49,989 bases of DNA from Bacillota bacterium. GTDB lineage: Bacteria > Bacillota > Sulfobacillia > JAJZYS01 > JAJZLH01. This document shows, piece by piece, positions 36,154 through 45,377 of this stretch. A program made the position numbers and the translations under genes. The number at the start of each line of letters is the position of its first letter. Position 1 is the first letter of the stretch. Below the pieces are notes generated by a model that saw nothing but the letters and a program-made list of their open reading frames with translations, was not told the origin of the DNA and ran no database searches. Where the stretch lies: contig JAJZLH010000014.1 in the NCBI GenBank assembly GCA_021803575.1, positions 1-49,989 on the forward strand. The letters run 5' to 3'.

Positions 36154-37029
36154 TCAGGCCAGCTCGGCCAGAAGCTCCTGCCACTGGGCAGGGGACATGG
36201 CCAGGCTCTGCGCGCTGAGCGGCTGTGGCTCGAAGCCGGCCAGCTGGTCCTCGTACGAGGGTGCGGCCCGATCCTCGAACAGCAGCCCGGTCAGCAGCTC
36301 GTCCGTCTCCATCGCCCGGGCCATCGCCAGCTGGCGGTCGTCCGACCGGTAGGCGCCATCCTCCGCCAGGCGAGTCAGCACCTGCTTGTACCAGGCGTAG
36401 GTGTTGACCTTGTTGTAGGTGACGCAGGGGCTGATCACGTTCAAAAACGAGAAGCCGCGGTGGCCGATGGCGCCCTTCAGGAGTTCCACCAGCTCCGCCT
36501 GGTTGGAGCTGAAGCCCTGGCCCACCCAGGTGGCACCAGCCGCCAGCGCCATCTGCAGCGGCCGCACCGGCGCTTCGATCGACCCCTCCGGCGCCGTCTT
36601 CACCTTGGCGCCCCGGTCCGAGGTCGGAGAGTTCTGCCCCTTGGTCAGGCCGTAGATGTGGTTGTCCATCGTGATGTAGGTGACGTCGACGTTGCGCCGG
36701 CAGGCGTGGATGAAGTGGCCCATGCCGATGGCGAAGCCGTCGCCGTCGCCGCCCACCGCCAGCACCTTGAGCGAGCGGTTGGCCAGCTTCACGCCCATCG
36801 CCGTCGGCAAGGTGCGCCCGTGCACGACGTGGATGTTGTACGAGTTGATGTAGTTGCCGATCTTTCCCGAACAGCCGATGCCGGCCACCATCACCAGCTC
36901 GGAGGGGGCGATGGCCAGATCCACCACCGCTTTCTGCAGGGCGGCCAGCACTCCGAAGTCGCCGCAGCCCGGGCACCACCACGACTTCTCATCGGTCTTG
37001 ACGTCGGCCAGCGTGATCGTCCCTGCCAT
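36154..37029 (-). CDS. 2-oxoacid:ferredoxin oxidoreductase, beta subunit
   Basis: WCPGCGDFGVLAALQKAV...GIGCSGKIGNYINSYNIHVVHGRTLPTAMGVKLAN...VGGDGDGFAIGMGHFIHACRRN. Confidence 0.95.
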   Translation of the reverse strand: MAGTITLADVKTDEKSWWCPGCGDFGVLAALQKAVVDLAIAPSELVMVAGIGCSGKIGNYINSYNIHVVHGRTLPTAMGVKLANRSLKVLAVGGDGDGFAIGMGHFIHACRRNVDVTYITMDNHIYGLTKGQNSPTSDRGAKVKTAPEGSIEAPVRPLQMALAAGATWVGQGFSSNQAELVELLKGAIGHRGFSFLNVISPCVTYNKVNTYAWYKQVLTRLAEDGAYRSDDRQLAMARAMETDELLTGLLFEDRAAPSYEDQLAGFEPQPLSAQSLAMSPAQWQELLAELA

Positions 37030-38778
37030 TCACGACACCCCCTTCGCCGCCAGGTCCAACGCACTCACGATCGCACCCTGGATCTCCTCGGGCAAAAACA
37101 GGGTGCCATCATAGCGGCGGAGGTGGCGGGTGCGGGCGTGATGGAGGCCGCTCATCTCTGCCAGCTGGGCGAGCTGGCCCTGGGCGTTTTGCTCGACGAA
37201 CAGGACCGCTCCGGCGCCCTGGGCGGCGGCCAGCACCTCCTCCGCCGGGAACGGCCACAGCCGGCGCACCTGCAGCCGGGCCACCTGGCCCACGCCCTGG
37301 CTGAGCCCGATCGCCTCGTCCACCGCACCGACCGTGGAGCCGAAGGTGATGACCAGCACGTCCGGGCGCTCGTTGCCCATGTACTCCGTGCCCCTGTACT
37401 CCCTGGCCAGGGTGGCCAGCTTCCGCTCCCGCTTGTCCATCTCCAGCCGGCGGTTCGCTGGGTCCTCCGACACCTTGCCGGACGGCAGGTGCTCCACGCC
37501 GGTGGCCAGGTACTGGCCCCGGGCCTGGCCAGGCAGGCTCCTGGCCGAGACGCCGCTCTCGGTCAGCCGGTAGCGATCAAAGCCGGTCACAAGTGACGCC
37601 AGTTCCGCCGCGCTCACCACCGGCCCCCGCTCCACCGCTATCCCGTCGTACGGCAGCGCCTCCACCGTCTGCGTCCACTCCGCCAGGGACAGGTCCGAGG
37701 CCACGATCACCGGCAGGTGGTAGCCCTCGGCCAGATTGAAGGCGAGGCCGATGTCGTGGTAGGCCTGCTCCACCGTCCCCGGTGCCAGCACCACCCGGGC
37801 GGCGCCGCCGTGGCCGCCGAAGATGGCCGCCATCACGTCGGACTGCTCGTTCTTGGTGGGCATGCCGGTGGAGGGTCCCGCCCGCTGGCAGTCCACGATC
37901 ACCGCCGGCACCTCCGCCGCCGCTGCCAGGCCCATCCCCTCCTGCATCAGGGAGAAGCCCGGACCAGAGGTGGCTGTCATCGCCCGTACCCCGGCATAGC
38001 CGGCTCCCACCACCAGCGTGATGGCGGCGATCTCGTCCTCCATCTGGCAGACCACCCCGCCAAAGCGGGGCAAGAGGGTGACCAGCTCCTCCATGATGTC
38101 GGTGGCCGGCGTGATCGGGTAGGCGGCCATGATCCGGCAGCCGGCCCGCACCGCGCCGAGCGCCACCGCCTGGTTGCCGGTGAGCAGGAGCCGCCCAGCT
38201 GGCTCGACCGCTGGCAGCCGCACCGAGAGCCCCTCCGGCATCTGGGCCAGGGCGGCAGTGTAGCCCTGCCCCAGCGCCTCCAGGTTCTGAGCCACCGTCT
38301 CGTCGCCCTTCCGGGCGAACTTCTCGCTGACATAGGCCGAAAACGCCGCCATCGGCAGGTGCAAGAGCGCCGCCGACGCCCCCACCGCCACCATGTTCCG
38401 AGTCAGCGGGTTTCCGATCTGACGGGCGATCTGGGCCATCGGAATCGTGACCAGGGCCAGCTGCGACCCCTCCGGCAGGGCCGGCGAAAAGGCCTGATCG
38501 GCCACCACCGCACCGCCCGGGCCCACCGCCTGGACGTTCTTGTCAATCGTCTCCTGGGTCAGCGCCACCAGCACGTCGGTCCTGGCCGTGGCTGCCCGCA
38601 CCGGGTGGTCGGCGATCCGGACCTGGTAGTGGGTGTGCCCGCCCTTGATCCGGGACGAAAATGACTTGTAGCCGTAGATGTGGTAGCCCAGCCGGTTGGC
38701 CACCGTGGCCATCACGTCGCCGGTGGAGTCGATCCCCTCGCCCTGGTCGCCGCCGATCTTCCAGGCGACGTCGCCCAT
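37030..38778 (-). CDS. 2-oxoacid:ferredoxin oxidoreductase, gamma-alpha fused subunit
   Basis: ATG 38778: MGDVAWKIGGDQGEGIDSTGDV (gamma) then LTGNQAVALGAVRAGCRIMAAYPITPATDIMEEL...MTATSGPGFSLMQEGMGLAAAAEVPAVIVDCQRAGPSTGMPTK. Confidence 0.94.
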   Translation of the reverse strand: MGDVAWKIGGDQGEGIDSTGDVMATVANRLGYHIYGYKSFSSRIKGGHTHYQVRIADHPVRAATARTDVLVALTQETIDKNVQAVGPGGAVVADQAFSPALPEGSQLALVTIPMAQIARQIGNPLTRNMVAVGASAALLHLPMAAFSAYVSEKFARKGDETVAQNLEALGQGYTAALAQMPEGLSVRLPAVEPAGRLLLTGNQAVALGAVRAGCRIMAAYPITPATDIMEELVTLLPRFGGVVCQMEDEIAAITLVVGAGYAGVRAMTATSGPGFSLMQEGMGLAAAAEVPAVIVDCQRAGPSTGMPTKNEQSDVMAAIFGGHGGAARVVLAPGTVEQAYHDIGLAFNLAEGYHLPVIVASDLSLAEWTQTVEALPYDGIAVERGPVVSAAELASLVTGFDRYRLTESGVSARSLPGQARGQYLATGVEHLPSGKVSEDPANRRLEMDKRERKLATLAREYRGTEYMGNERPDVLVITFGSTVGAVDEAIGLSQGVGQVARLQVRRLWPFPAEEVLAAAQGAGAVLFVEQNAQGQLAQLAEMSGLHHARTRHLRRYDGTLFLPEEIQGAIVSALDLAAKGVS

Positions 38779-38886
38779 GCCCGGGCCCCCTTCGTCTGCC
38801 TCTCGCTTCAATCTACACTCTCACTGTCTATAATGGAAATACGCAGGCGGCATCCGATTCATAGCCAGCGGGAATGAGGTGTCGGC

Positions 38887-39870
38887 ATGCTCGACCAGCT
38901 CCTGGCCTTCTGCCGGGTGGTGGAAGAAGAGAGCTTCACCAAGGCCGCCCGCCTGCTCCGGCGCAGCCAGCCGGCCGTGACCAAACAGGTGGCGCGCCTG
39001 GAGCAGGATCTGGGGCTGCTTTTGCTCGACCGCACCGGGCGCCAGGTCACACCGACTGCGGCCGGCCGCCTGGTCTACAGCTACGCCAAGCGGGTCAGCA
39101 CCACCGTCTCCGACCTGGAGGTGCTGGTGCGCGATATGCACACGCCGGGGCGCGGCCACGTCTGGGTCGGATCGGTGACGGCGCTCAGCGTCTATACCCT
39201 GCCGCCGCTCTTGGCCGCCTTCACCGCCCGCTGGCCGGAGGTGCGGCTCCATGTCCGCACCGGCCAGATCCAGGAGACGGTCGGGCGCGTGCTCACCAAC
39301 GACGTCGATGTCGGCTTCGTCACGGTACCGGTCGCGCACAGCGGCCTCATCTCCACGCCCCTGTTCCGCGACCCGGTGGTGCTGGTGGCGTCCCCCGCCC
39401 TGGCCCAGGGCCTGCCCAGCCCGCTGCCGCTCAGCGGCCTGGCCCGCCTGCCGCAAGTCGGCTACCAGGCGCCATCCCGCTTCCGCTCCTTCGTCGACGC
39501 CGCCCTGGAGCAGGCTGGCGTCTCCTGGCACGTCACCTTGGAGTTCGACAGCCAGGAGGCGGTGGTGACCATGGTCACGCTGGGCTTCGGGGCGGCCTTT
39601 GCACCGCTCTCCACCGTCCGCCAGGCCCTGGCCTCGCACGCCCTGGTCGCGCTGCCGGTGGAGGGGCTGGGGGACCTGGCCCGCACCACCTGCCTGATCA
39701 TCCCCCGGGACCCGCCCCGCCCGCCCGCCATCCGGGCCTTCCTGGCTCTGGCCCTCGATCACCTGTTCACGCCGGAGGCGGACAGCACCTGGGGGATGGG
39801 GGCGTCCTGCCCCTTGCCTCCTCTGCCGCCCCAAGCGGGAGAACGGGTGCTGCGAGCGAACAACGGCTGA
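38887..39870 (+). CDS. LysR-family transcriptional regulator
   Basis: MLDQLLAFCRVVEEESFTKAARLLRRSQPAVTKQVARLEQDLGLLLLDRTGRQVTPTAAG; divergent from the oxidoreductase genes. Confidence 0.93.
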   Translation: MLDQLLAFCRVVEEESFTKAARLLRRSQPAVTKQVARLEQDLGLLLLDRTGRQVTPTAAGRLVYSYAKRVSTTVSDLEVLVRDMHTPGRGHVWVGSVTALSVYTLPPLLAAFTARWPEVRLHVRTGQIQETVGRVLTNDVDVGFVTVPVAHSGLISTPLFRDPVVLVASPALAQGLPSPLPLSGLARLPQVGYQAPSRFRSFVDAALEQAGVSWHVTLEFDSQEAVVTMVTLGFGAAFAPLSTVRQALASHALVALPVEGLGDLARTTCLIIPRDPPRPPAIRAFLALALDHLFTPEADSTWGMGASCPLPPLPPQAGERVLRANNG

Positions 39871-39897
39871 GAGGCTGCCTGGGGAGGAGACCGCAAG

Positions 39898-40743
39898 ATG
39901 CCGATGACCGTCCGCCGCTTCGTGAGAGGCCCCAGGCCGCTGTGCGTGGTCACCGCCTACGACTATCCGTCTGCCCGCCTGGCCGACGAGGCCGGGATGG
40001 ACGCCATCTTGGTCGGAGATTCGGTCGGGCAGGTGGTGCAAGGCTACCCTGACACCCTGAGCGTGACGTTGGACCAGATGATCTACCACACGGCGATGGT
40101 GTCCCGGGCGGCCAAAGAGGCGATGGTGATCGCCGACATGCCGTTCATGAGCTATCAGGCCTCCTCGGAGCAGGCCCTCCTCTCGGCCGGCCGGCTGATG
40201 AAAGAGGCACGACCGCAGGCGGTCAAGCTGGAAGGCGGCAGCCGCGTGGCCGAGACGGTGCTGCGGCTGGTCGAGGCCGGCATCCCGGTGATGGGTCACA
40301 TCGGCTACACGCCCCAGTCGGTGCACACCCTGGGCAGCGGCCGGGCCCAGGGCCGCGACCTGGAGGCCGCGCGCCGGGTCCTGACCGACGCCATCGACGT
40401 GGAGGCGGCCGGCGCCTTCGCCGTGGTGCTGGAGGTGATGCCATTTCGCCTGGCCGCCCTGATCACATCCCAGCTGCACATCCCGACCATCGGCATCGGC
40501 GCCGGGCCCGGCTGCTCCGGCCAGGTGCTGGTCTGGCACGATCTCCTGGCCATGCCGGACCTCGGTCTCAGACACAGCCGGGCCTTCGCCCAGATCGGGG
40601 AGGCGGCCTTGGCCGGCCTGGTCGCCTACCGCCAGGCGGTCACCGACGGCAGTTTCCCGACTGAGGCGCACTCCGTGGCCATGGCGGACGAGGTGATCGC
40701 GCAGCTGGAACGGGAGGTGCCGAAGCAGGCTCCAGACGCCTAG
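39898..40743 (+). CDS. panB: 3-methyl-2-oxobutanoate hydroxymethyltransferase
   Basis: VVTAYDYPSARLADEAGMDAILVGDSVGQVVQGYPDTLSVTLDQMIYHTAMVSRA...PVMGHIGYTPQSVHTLGS...IPTIGIGAGPGCSGQVLVWHDLL. Confidence 0.96.
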   Translation: MPMTVRRFVRGPRPLCVVTAYDYPSARLADEAGMDAILVGDSVGQVVQGYPDTLSVTLDQMIYHTAMVSRAAKEAMVIADMPFMSYQASSEQALLSAGRLMKEARPQAVKLEGGSRVAETVLRLVEAGIPVMGHIGYTPQSVHTLGSGRAQGRDLEAARRVLTDAIDVEAAGAFAVVLEVMPFRLAALITSQLHIPTIGIGAGPGCSGQVLVWHDLLAMPDLGLRHSRAFAQIGEAALAGLVAYRQAVTDGSFPTEAHSVAMADEVIAQLEREVPKQAPDA

Positions 40744-40825
40744 GAGTCTGGGTCGCTCAGAGAAGAATGCCGCCCCGTCCTACGGACCCGCCTGTCCCCA
40801 CCTCCGCGCACACGACTGGCACCGC

Positions 40826-42271
40826 TTACGCCGAATCGGCGGCAGGCCGCCCGGCTGGCGTCAGGGTGACGCATCGGCTCGCCACTTCCGCTCTGAAGTG
40901 GCGGTCGTGTGACACGAACAGCACGGCCCCAGGGAAGGCACCCAGCGCCTGGGCCAGAGCCTGACGGCCCTCCAGGTCAAGATGGTTGGTCGGCTCGTCC
41001 AGAAGGAGCAGATCGGGGCCGCCGACCAGCGCCAGACAGAGTCCCAGGCGCACCCGTTCGCCGGGGCTGAGCGTCTTGGCTGGCCGCAGCGCGCTCTCCG
41101 CGCCGATCCTAAAATGTCCGAGCATACTGCGGGCCCAGGACGCGTCGGGAACGCCGGCATCCAACATCTGGCGGAGTGGGGTGCGGATCGGGTCAACCCC
41201 GCCCTCCTGACGGAAGAAGAAGATCTTGGCCGCGGGATGGACAGCAAGCTCGCCGCGCATCGTTCCGGCCGCTGCGGTGTGGGCAGCGGTCTGACTCGAC
41301 CCCGCGATCAGGTTGAGCAGGGTCGTCTTGCCGCTGCCGTTGACACCCACCACCCCCACTTTCTCGCCGCGGCCGATCTCGAGGCTGACCAGCTCAAGGG
41401 CGGGTGCCGAGCCGCGGCGATAGGTGTACGTGAGGTCCCGGGCCCTGACCACCAGCGGTGGCAGACGGCTGGGCGGCAAGAAGCCAAAGGAGAGCCGAGG
41501 CTCCTGCCACGGCTTGGCCACCTTGTTCTCCTCCACCCGGCCCAGTCGTCGCTCGGTGGCGATCGCCACTTTCATGACTTTGGCCGCTCTCTTCTTGAGG
41601 TAGGGATTGCGCTCTCCAGCGTCTCGATGGGCCTTCTCCGCCCACTGCCGCTGTCTCTGGGCCGCCTTTGCCACGTGGTCACGCTGACGCTGCCAGGCTT
41701 GGTGCGCCCGTAGGGCGGCCGCCTGCTCGGTGGCTCGGGACTCCAGGTAGCCGGCGAAGCCACCGCCGTAGCTACGCAATTCGCCTCGCTCCAGGTGCAA
41801 CACCCTGGTGGCGACCGCCGCCACGAAGGCTTGGTCATGACAGGCGAACACGATGGCACCGGTAAACGCCACAAGCCGCCGCTCCAACCAGTCCATGTGG
41901 CGCTCGTCGAGATGGTTGGTGGGCTCGTCCAGGAGCAACAGCCGCGGCCCTCGGCCGAGGGCTGAGGCCAGTTTCCGGTACATGCGCTCTCCGGCGCTGA
42001 GCGGATCGTCCAGGTCCTCGGCGGCTTCCTGGGCCAGATAGGCCACGGCTGAAGGCTCCGGTGCGTGCAGCGTGGCCCCCTTGGCCAGTGGCAACTCGCC
42101 GGCGATCAGCCGCAGCAGCGTGGATTTTCCGCAGCCGTTGGGGCCGAGCAACGCCACGCGTTCGCCCTTGGCGACGCTCAGCGACAGATTCTCAAATAGG
42201 GGGGTGGTGGCAAAGGTAACCGTGGCGCGACGCAACTCCAACAACCGGATTCGCCCTCCCGGGCAGGCCAC
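40826..42271 (-). CDS. ABC-F subfamily ATPase
   Basis: Two NBDs without TMs: GPNGCGKSTLL/LSAGE/LLLLDEPTNHLDERH and GVNGSGKTTLL/LSPGE/LLLLDEPTNHLDLEG, charged linker between. Start uncertain (GTG 42271 or a downstream TTG preceded by GGGAGGG). Confidence 0.92.
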   Translation of the reverse strand: MACPGGRIRLLELRRATVTFATTPLFENLSLSVAKGERVALLGPNGCGKSTLLRLIAGELPLAKGATLHAPEPSAVAYLAQEAAEDLDDPLSAGERMYRKLASALGRGPRLLLLDEPTNHLDERHMDWLERRLVAFTGAIVFACHDQAFVAAVATRVLHLERGELRSYGGGFAGYLESRATEQAAALRAHQAWQRQRDHVAKAAQRQRQWAEKAHRDAGERNPYLKKRAAKVMKVAIATERRLGRVEENKVAKPWQEPRLSFGFLPPSRLPPLVVRARDLTYTYRRGSAPALELVSLEIGRGEKVGVVGVNGSGKTTLLNLIAGSSQTAAHTAAAGTMRGELAVHPAAKIFFFRQEGGVDPIRTPLRQMLDAGVPDASWARSMLGHFRIGAESALRPAKTLSPGERVRLGLCLALVGGPDLLLLDEPTNHLDLEGRQALAQALGAFPGAVLFVSHDRHFRAEVASRCVTLTPAGRPAADSA

Positions 42272-42319
42272 CCCAAGGGTGTCCTGGTAGGCTACCCCGG
42301 GCCGGGTGGGCCCGCGGTG

Positions 42320-42346
42320 CTAGGCCGAAACCGCGGTTGCCTTCAT
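42320..42346 (-). CDS. Candidate regulatory leader peptide MKATAVSA upstream of the ABC-F gene
   Basis: GGGAGGA-cgag-ATG AAG GCA ACC GCG GTT TCG GCC TAG; downstream of a promoter-like TTGGCC-N17-TAGACT; overlaps a 7-bp hairpin. Confidence 0.55.
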   Translation of the reverse strand: MKATAVSA

Positions 42347-42378
42347 CTCGTCCTCCCGAGCGGTCGATCTTGGCCGTC

Positions 42379-42407
42379 AGTCTAGCACACGTGGCCGATC
42401 AGGCCAA
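42379..42407 (-). promoter_or_regulatory. Sigma-70-like promoter for the ABC-F transcript
   Basis: Minus strand TTGGCC (42407-42402) - 17 nt - TAGACT (42384-42379). Confidence 0.5.
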
Positions 42408-42497
42408 TCTCGGCGCAGGCTGGCCGCTAGACTAGCCAGAACCCCATCGCAGCCGAGAGGCGGAGACACCGGTCGACTCGTACGATGAAGAAATCAC

Positions 42498-42529
42498 ACT
42501 CCTATCCCAGCCTCTTGGCACCTAGGAGT
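42498..42529 (-). terminator. Hairpin downstream of the 42599-43843 gene
   Basis: ACTCCTA...TAGGAGT 7-bp arms, then GTGATTTCTTC on the minus strand. Confidence 0.35.
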
Positions 42530-42598
42530 CTGATCCGATATGCCCGAAAGAACGGCCGCCGTCACTGAGACCGCACCCCTAGACCGTTCGCTTCCGGG

Positions 42599-43843
42599 TC
42601 ACTTTGGGAGTGCCACTTCGCCGATGCCCCCCGTTGGCGAGATCGACACCAGGTCCATCCCCCGAATGCCGTGCCCGGCCTGAGCCGAGTTCAAGGGCTT
42701 CAGCTCGACGATGGCCCATCCGGTCTCGGTGGCTCCATCGACCGTGAAGGCGAGCGGGTTCCAGCCCTGCTGCACCCCCACCCGTCTGAAGGCGCGTCCG
42801 CCGTCTTGGGTGTACTCAACGCCACCCACACTCGGACCGGCCCCCATCTGGACTGGCACCCAGCCCACCTCACTGGTCGCCATGTCGATGCCGAGCGGGA
42901 AGCCGACACCCGTATCCGCGGCGATCGTAGCCTGATCCGGCCAGAACCCAGCTGGCTGGAGCGTGACCCAGCTGGCACCGCCGTTCGCCGTGCCCAGCAG
43001 GGCCCCAAAGCAGCTATTGGTGTTACAGCCCCCGGCCGGCACCGGCTTCATCAGCCAACCGTCCGCCGCCGAGGTAAAGTCCACGAAGAAGCTGTTGGGT
43101 AACGAAAAGGGGGGAATCTGGTCAGCCACCGTCCAGGTCGCACCGCCGTTCCTGGATCGGAGCAACGCACCCTGACAGTTGCCCTGTGTCGGACACTTCT
43201 CGCCGCTCAACCATCCGAGCTCTGGGGTCGGGAATGAAATCGAGCTTGGACTGTAGCCCTGGGTGTTGACCCGGCTCCAGCTAATCCCTCCGTCCGCAGT
43301 CTCATACAGGGCGGGCAGGGGCTTTCCATAGTTCTGCGGGCTGGTCGGAGTGGTGGCGAACATGAATCCATGCGTCGGGTCGACGAACTGGAGCGCGCTG
43401 GCCGTCAGTCCCTTGGCTGTGAACACCCCAGTCCAGGAGACCCCTCCGTTGCCGCTGGCCAGGACCTCCGTCGCGGCACAAGCAGGGGAACCACGCCCGC
43501 AAGGCACGGGTGTCGTAGCGGCGATCCAACCGGAGTTGCCGATGAAGGAAACGGCGACCGGTGTCAGGTCGGGGGCACTGAGCCGCCCCCACTGCCAACG
43601 CCCCTTGATGAGGCGGACGACGGCTGCCGCACACCGATCGGAGACCGCACTGGCCCCCAGGGGACAGCGCAAGGCGGTCACGACCGGACCCGCAGTGGCG
43701 GCGGACACCGATGTATACACATAACTGTACTGCCTGGTGGCGCCCTTGGCGCTCCCAGAGTGGGTCGACACAGGCGCTGCGCCACAACCGGCCAGTACCA
43801 GCAACAGGGCCAGCATGGCTATCCGAGGAGGGCTCACCCGCAT
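42599..43843 (-). CDS. Lipoprotein with Ycf48/BNR-like propeller repeats
   Basis: Lipobox LVLAGC; repeats ASGNGGVSWTGVF, ETADGGISWSRV, RSRNGGATWTVA, GTANGGASWVTL. Confidence 0.8.
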   Translation of the reverse strand: MRVSPPRIAMLALLLVLAGCGAAPVSTHSGSAKGATRQYSYVYTSVSAATAGPVVTALRCPLGASAVSDRCAAAVVRLIKGRWQWGRLSAPDLTPVAVSFIGNSGWIAATTPVPCGRGSPACAATEVLASGNGGVSWTGVFTAKGLTASALQFVDPTHGFMFATTPTSPQNYGKPLPALYETADGGISWSRVNTQGYSPSSISFPTPELGWLSGEKCPTQGNCQGALLRSRNGGATWTVADQIPPFSLPNSFFVDFTSAADGWLMKPVPAGGCNTNSCFGALLGTANGGASWVTLQPAGFWPDQATIAADTGVGFPLGIDMATSEVGWVPVQMGAGPSVGGVEYTQDGGRAFRRVGVQQGWNPLAFTVDGATETGWAIVELKPLNSAQAGHGIRGMDLVSISPTGGIGEVALPK

Positions 43844-44071
43844 CGCCTCCTCTCCCTACGTCCCTCTTAAGAGATCGTAGTCCCCCACGCCGTTCCCTGC
43901 CGCCCGCCGTGGCTCGATGCCTACCGACCCTCCCGACTCGGTGGATTGCCATGTCCGCCCGCAACCGGCGCCGCGCACACCCCACACGGCTTCACTAATC
44001 CAGAACCGACGCAGCAGGGGCTAGTGTCTGCAGCGCACGTTCTGCGATGGAGTCGGCCCCGTTCAGCTTGA

Positions 44072-45367
44072 CTAATGCCGGCCTTCGGCCAGCTCGGCCA
44101 TCACCCGCCGGCTGAGCGCCACCGTCTCTCCGATCAGTTCCGGGCTGTGCGCCAGTGACACAAAGACCGCCTCGAATTGCGACGGCGCCACGAACACACC
44201 GCCCTTCAGCATGCCGTGGAAGTAGCGGGCGTAGTGCTCCCGGGAGGCAGCCTGGGCCGCCGCGAAGTCCTCGACCGGCCCGGCTGAAAAGAACGGTGTG
44301 AAGATGGTCCAGGCTCGGTTCACGGTCAGCGCCACACCGGCGGCGGCGGCCGCCGCGGCCAGGCCATCGGCCAGCATGGCGGCCATCTCCTCCAGCCGCT
44401 GGTAGGTGCCGGCCACGGCCAGCTGATCGAGGGCAGCGATGCCGGCGGCCATGGCCAGGGGGTTGCCGGACAGGGTGCCAGCCTGGTAGACGGCGCCCTC
44501 CGGCGCTACTAGCGCCATCAGGTCGCTCCGCCCGCCGTAGGCCCCGACCGGCAATCCGCCGCCGATCACCTTGCCGAGGCAGGTCAGGTCGGGCCGGACG
44601 CCGACCAGCGACTGGGCACCGCCGTAGGCCAAGCGAAAGCCGGTGATCACCTCATCGAAGATGAGGAGGGCGGAGTGCTGCTCAGTGATGCGGCGGAGAC
44701 CGCTCAAAAATCCGTCGCGCCCAGGCACCACGCCCATGTTGCCGGCCACCGGCTCGACGATCACCGCCGCCACCTCAGCGCCCCGTCGCTCGAACAGAGC
44801 CTCTACGGCGCCCAGGTCGTTGAATGGCACGGCCACCGTGTCGGCCACCGCGCCCGCGGTCACGCCGGGGCTGGACGGGATGCCCAGGGTGGCCATGCCG
44901 GAGCCGGCCGACACCATCAGGGCATCGACGTGGCCGTGGTAACTGCCGATGAACTTCACGACCAGGCGGCGGCCGGTCGCCGCCCTGGCCAGGCGGATGG
45001 CGCTCATCGTGGCCTCTGTTCCCGAGTTGACCATCCGCATCCGCTCCACCGCCGGCATGGCAGCCTTGATGCGGGCCGCCAGCTCCACCTCCAGCCGGGA
45101 CGGTGTGCCGAAGCTGGTGCCATGGGCCGCCGCCTCGGCAACTGCCTTTACCACGGCCGGGTGGGCGTGGCCCAGAATCAGCGGCCCCCACGAGGAGACA
45201 TAATCCACGAGGCGCTGGCCGTCCTCCGTGTAGAGGTAGGGGCCCTCGGCCCGGGCCGTGAAGAACGGCTCGCCGCCCACAGCACCGAAGGCCCGCACCG
45301 GGCTGTTCACACCGCCTGGCATCAGCTTAAGCGCCTGCTGAAAGAGATCGTGCGAACGATTTTCCAC
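44072..45367 (-). CDS. hemL: Glutamate-1-semialdehyde 2,1-aminomutase
   Basis: GTG 45367: VENRSHDLFQQALKLMPGGVNSPVRAFGAVGG...VDYVSSWGPLILGHAHPAVV...MVNSGTEATMSAIRLAR...KFIGSYHGHVDALMV...GKVIGGGLPVGAYGG. Confidence 0.95.
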   Translation of the reverse strand: MENRSHDLFQQALKLMPGGVNSPVRAFGAVGGEPFFTARAEGPYLYTEDGQRLVDYVSSWGPLILGHAHPAVVKAVAEAAAHGTSFGTPSRLEVELAARIKAAMPAVERMRMVNSGTEATMSAIRLARAATGRRLVVKFIGSYHGHVDALMVSAGSGMATLGIPSSPGVTAGAVADTVAVPFNDLGAVEALFERRGAEVAAVIVEPVAGNMGVVPGRDGFLSGLRRITEQHSALLIFDEVITGFRLAYGGAQSLVGVRPDLTCLGKVIGGGLPVGAYGGRSDLMALVAPEGAVYQAGTLSGNPLAMAAGIAALDQLAVAGTYQRLEEMAAMLADGLAAAAAAAGVALTVNRAWTIFTPFFSAGPVEDFAAAQAASREHYARYFHGMLKGGVFVAPSQFEAVFVSLAHSPELIGETVALSRRVMAELAEGRH

Positions 45368-45377
45368 GTTGGGCCTC

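Noticed and set aside
38858-38876. ATTC-N11-GAAT dyad in the LysR/oxidoreductase intergenic region as a LysR site
   Set aside because: Spacing gives T-N13-A rather than canonical T-N11-A; too weak to claim.
38821-40671. 616-aa minus-strand ORF opposite LysR and panB
   Set aside because: Low-complexity H/Q/G/R-rich antisense frame over two well-supported genes.
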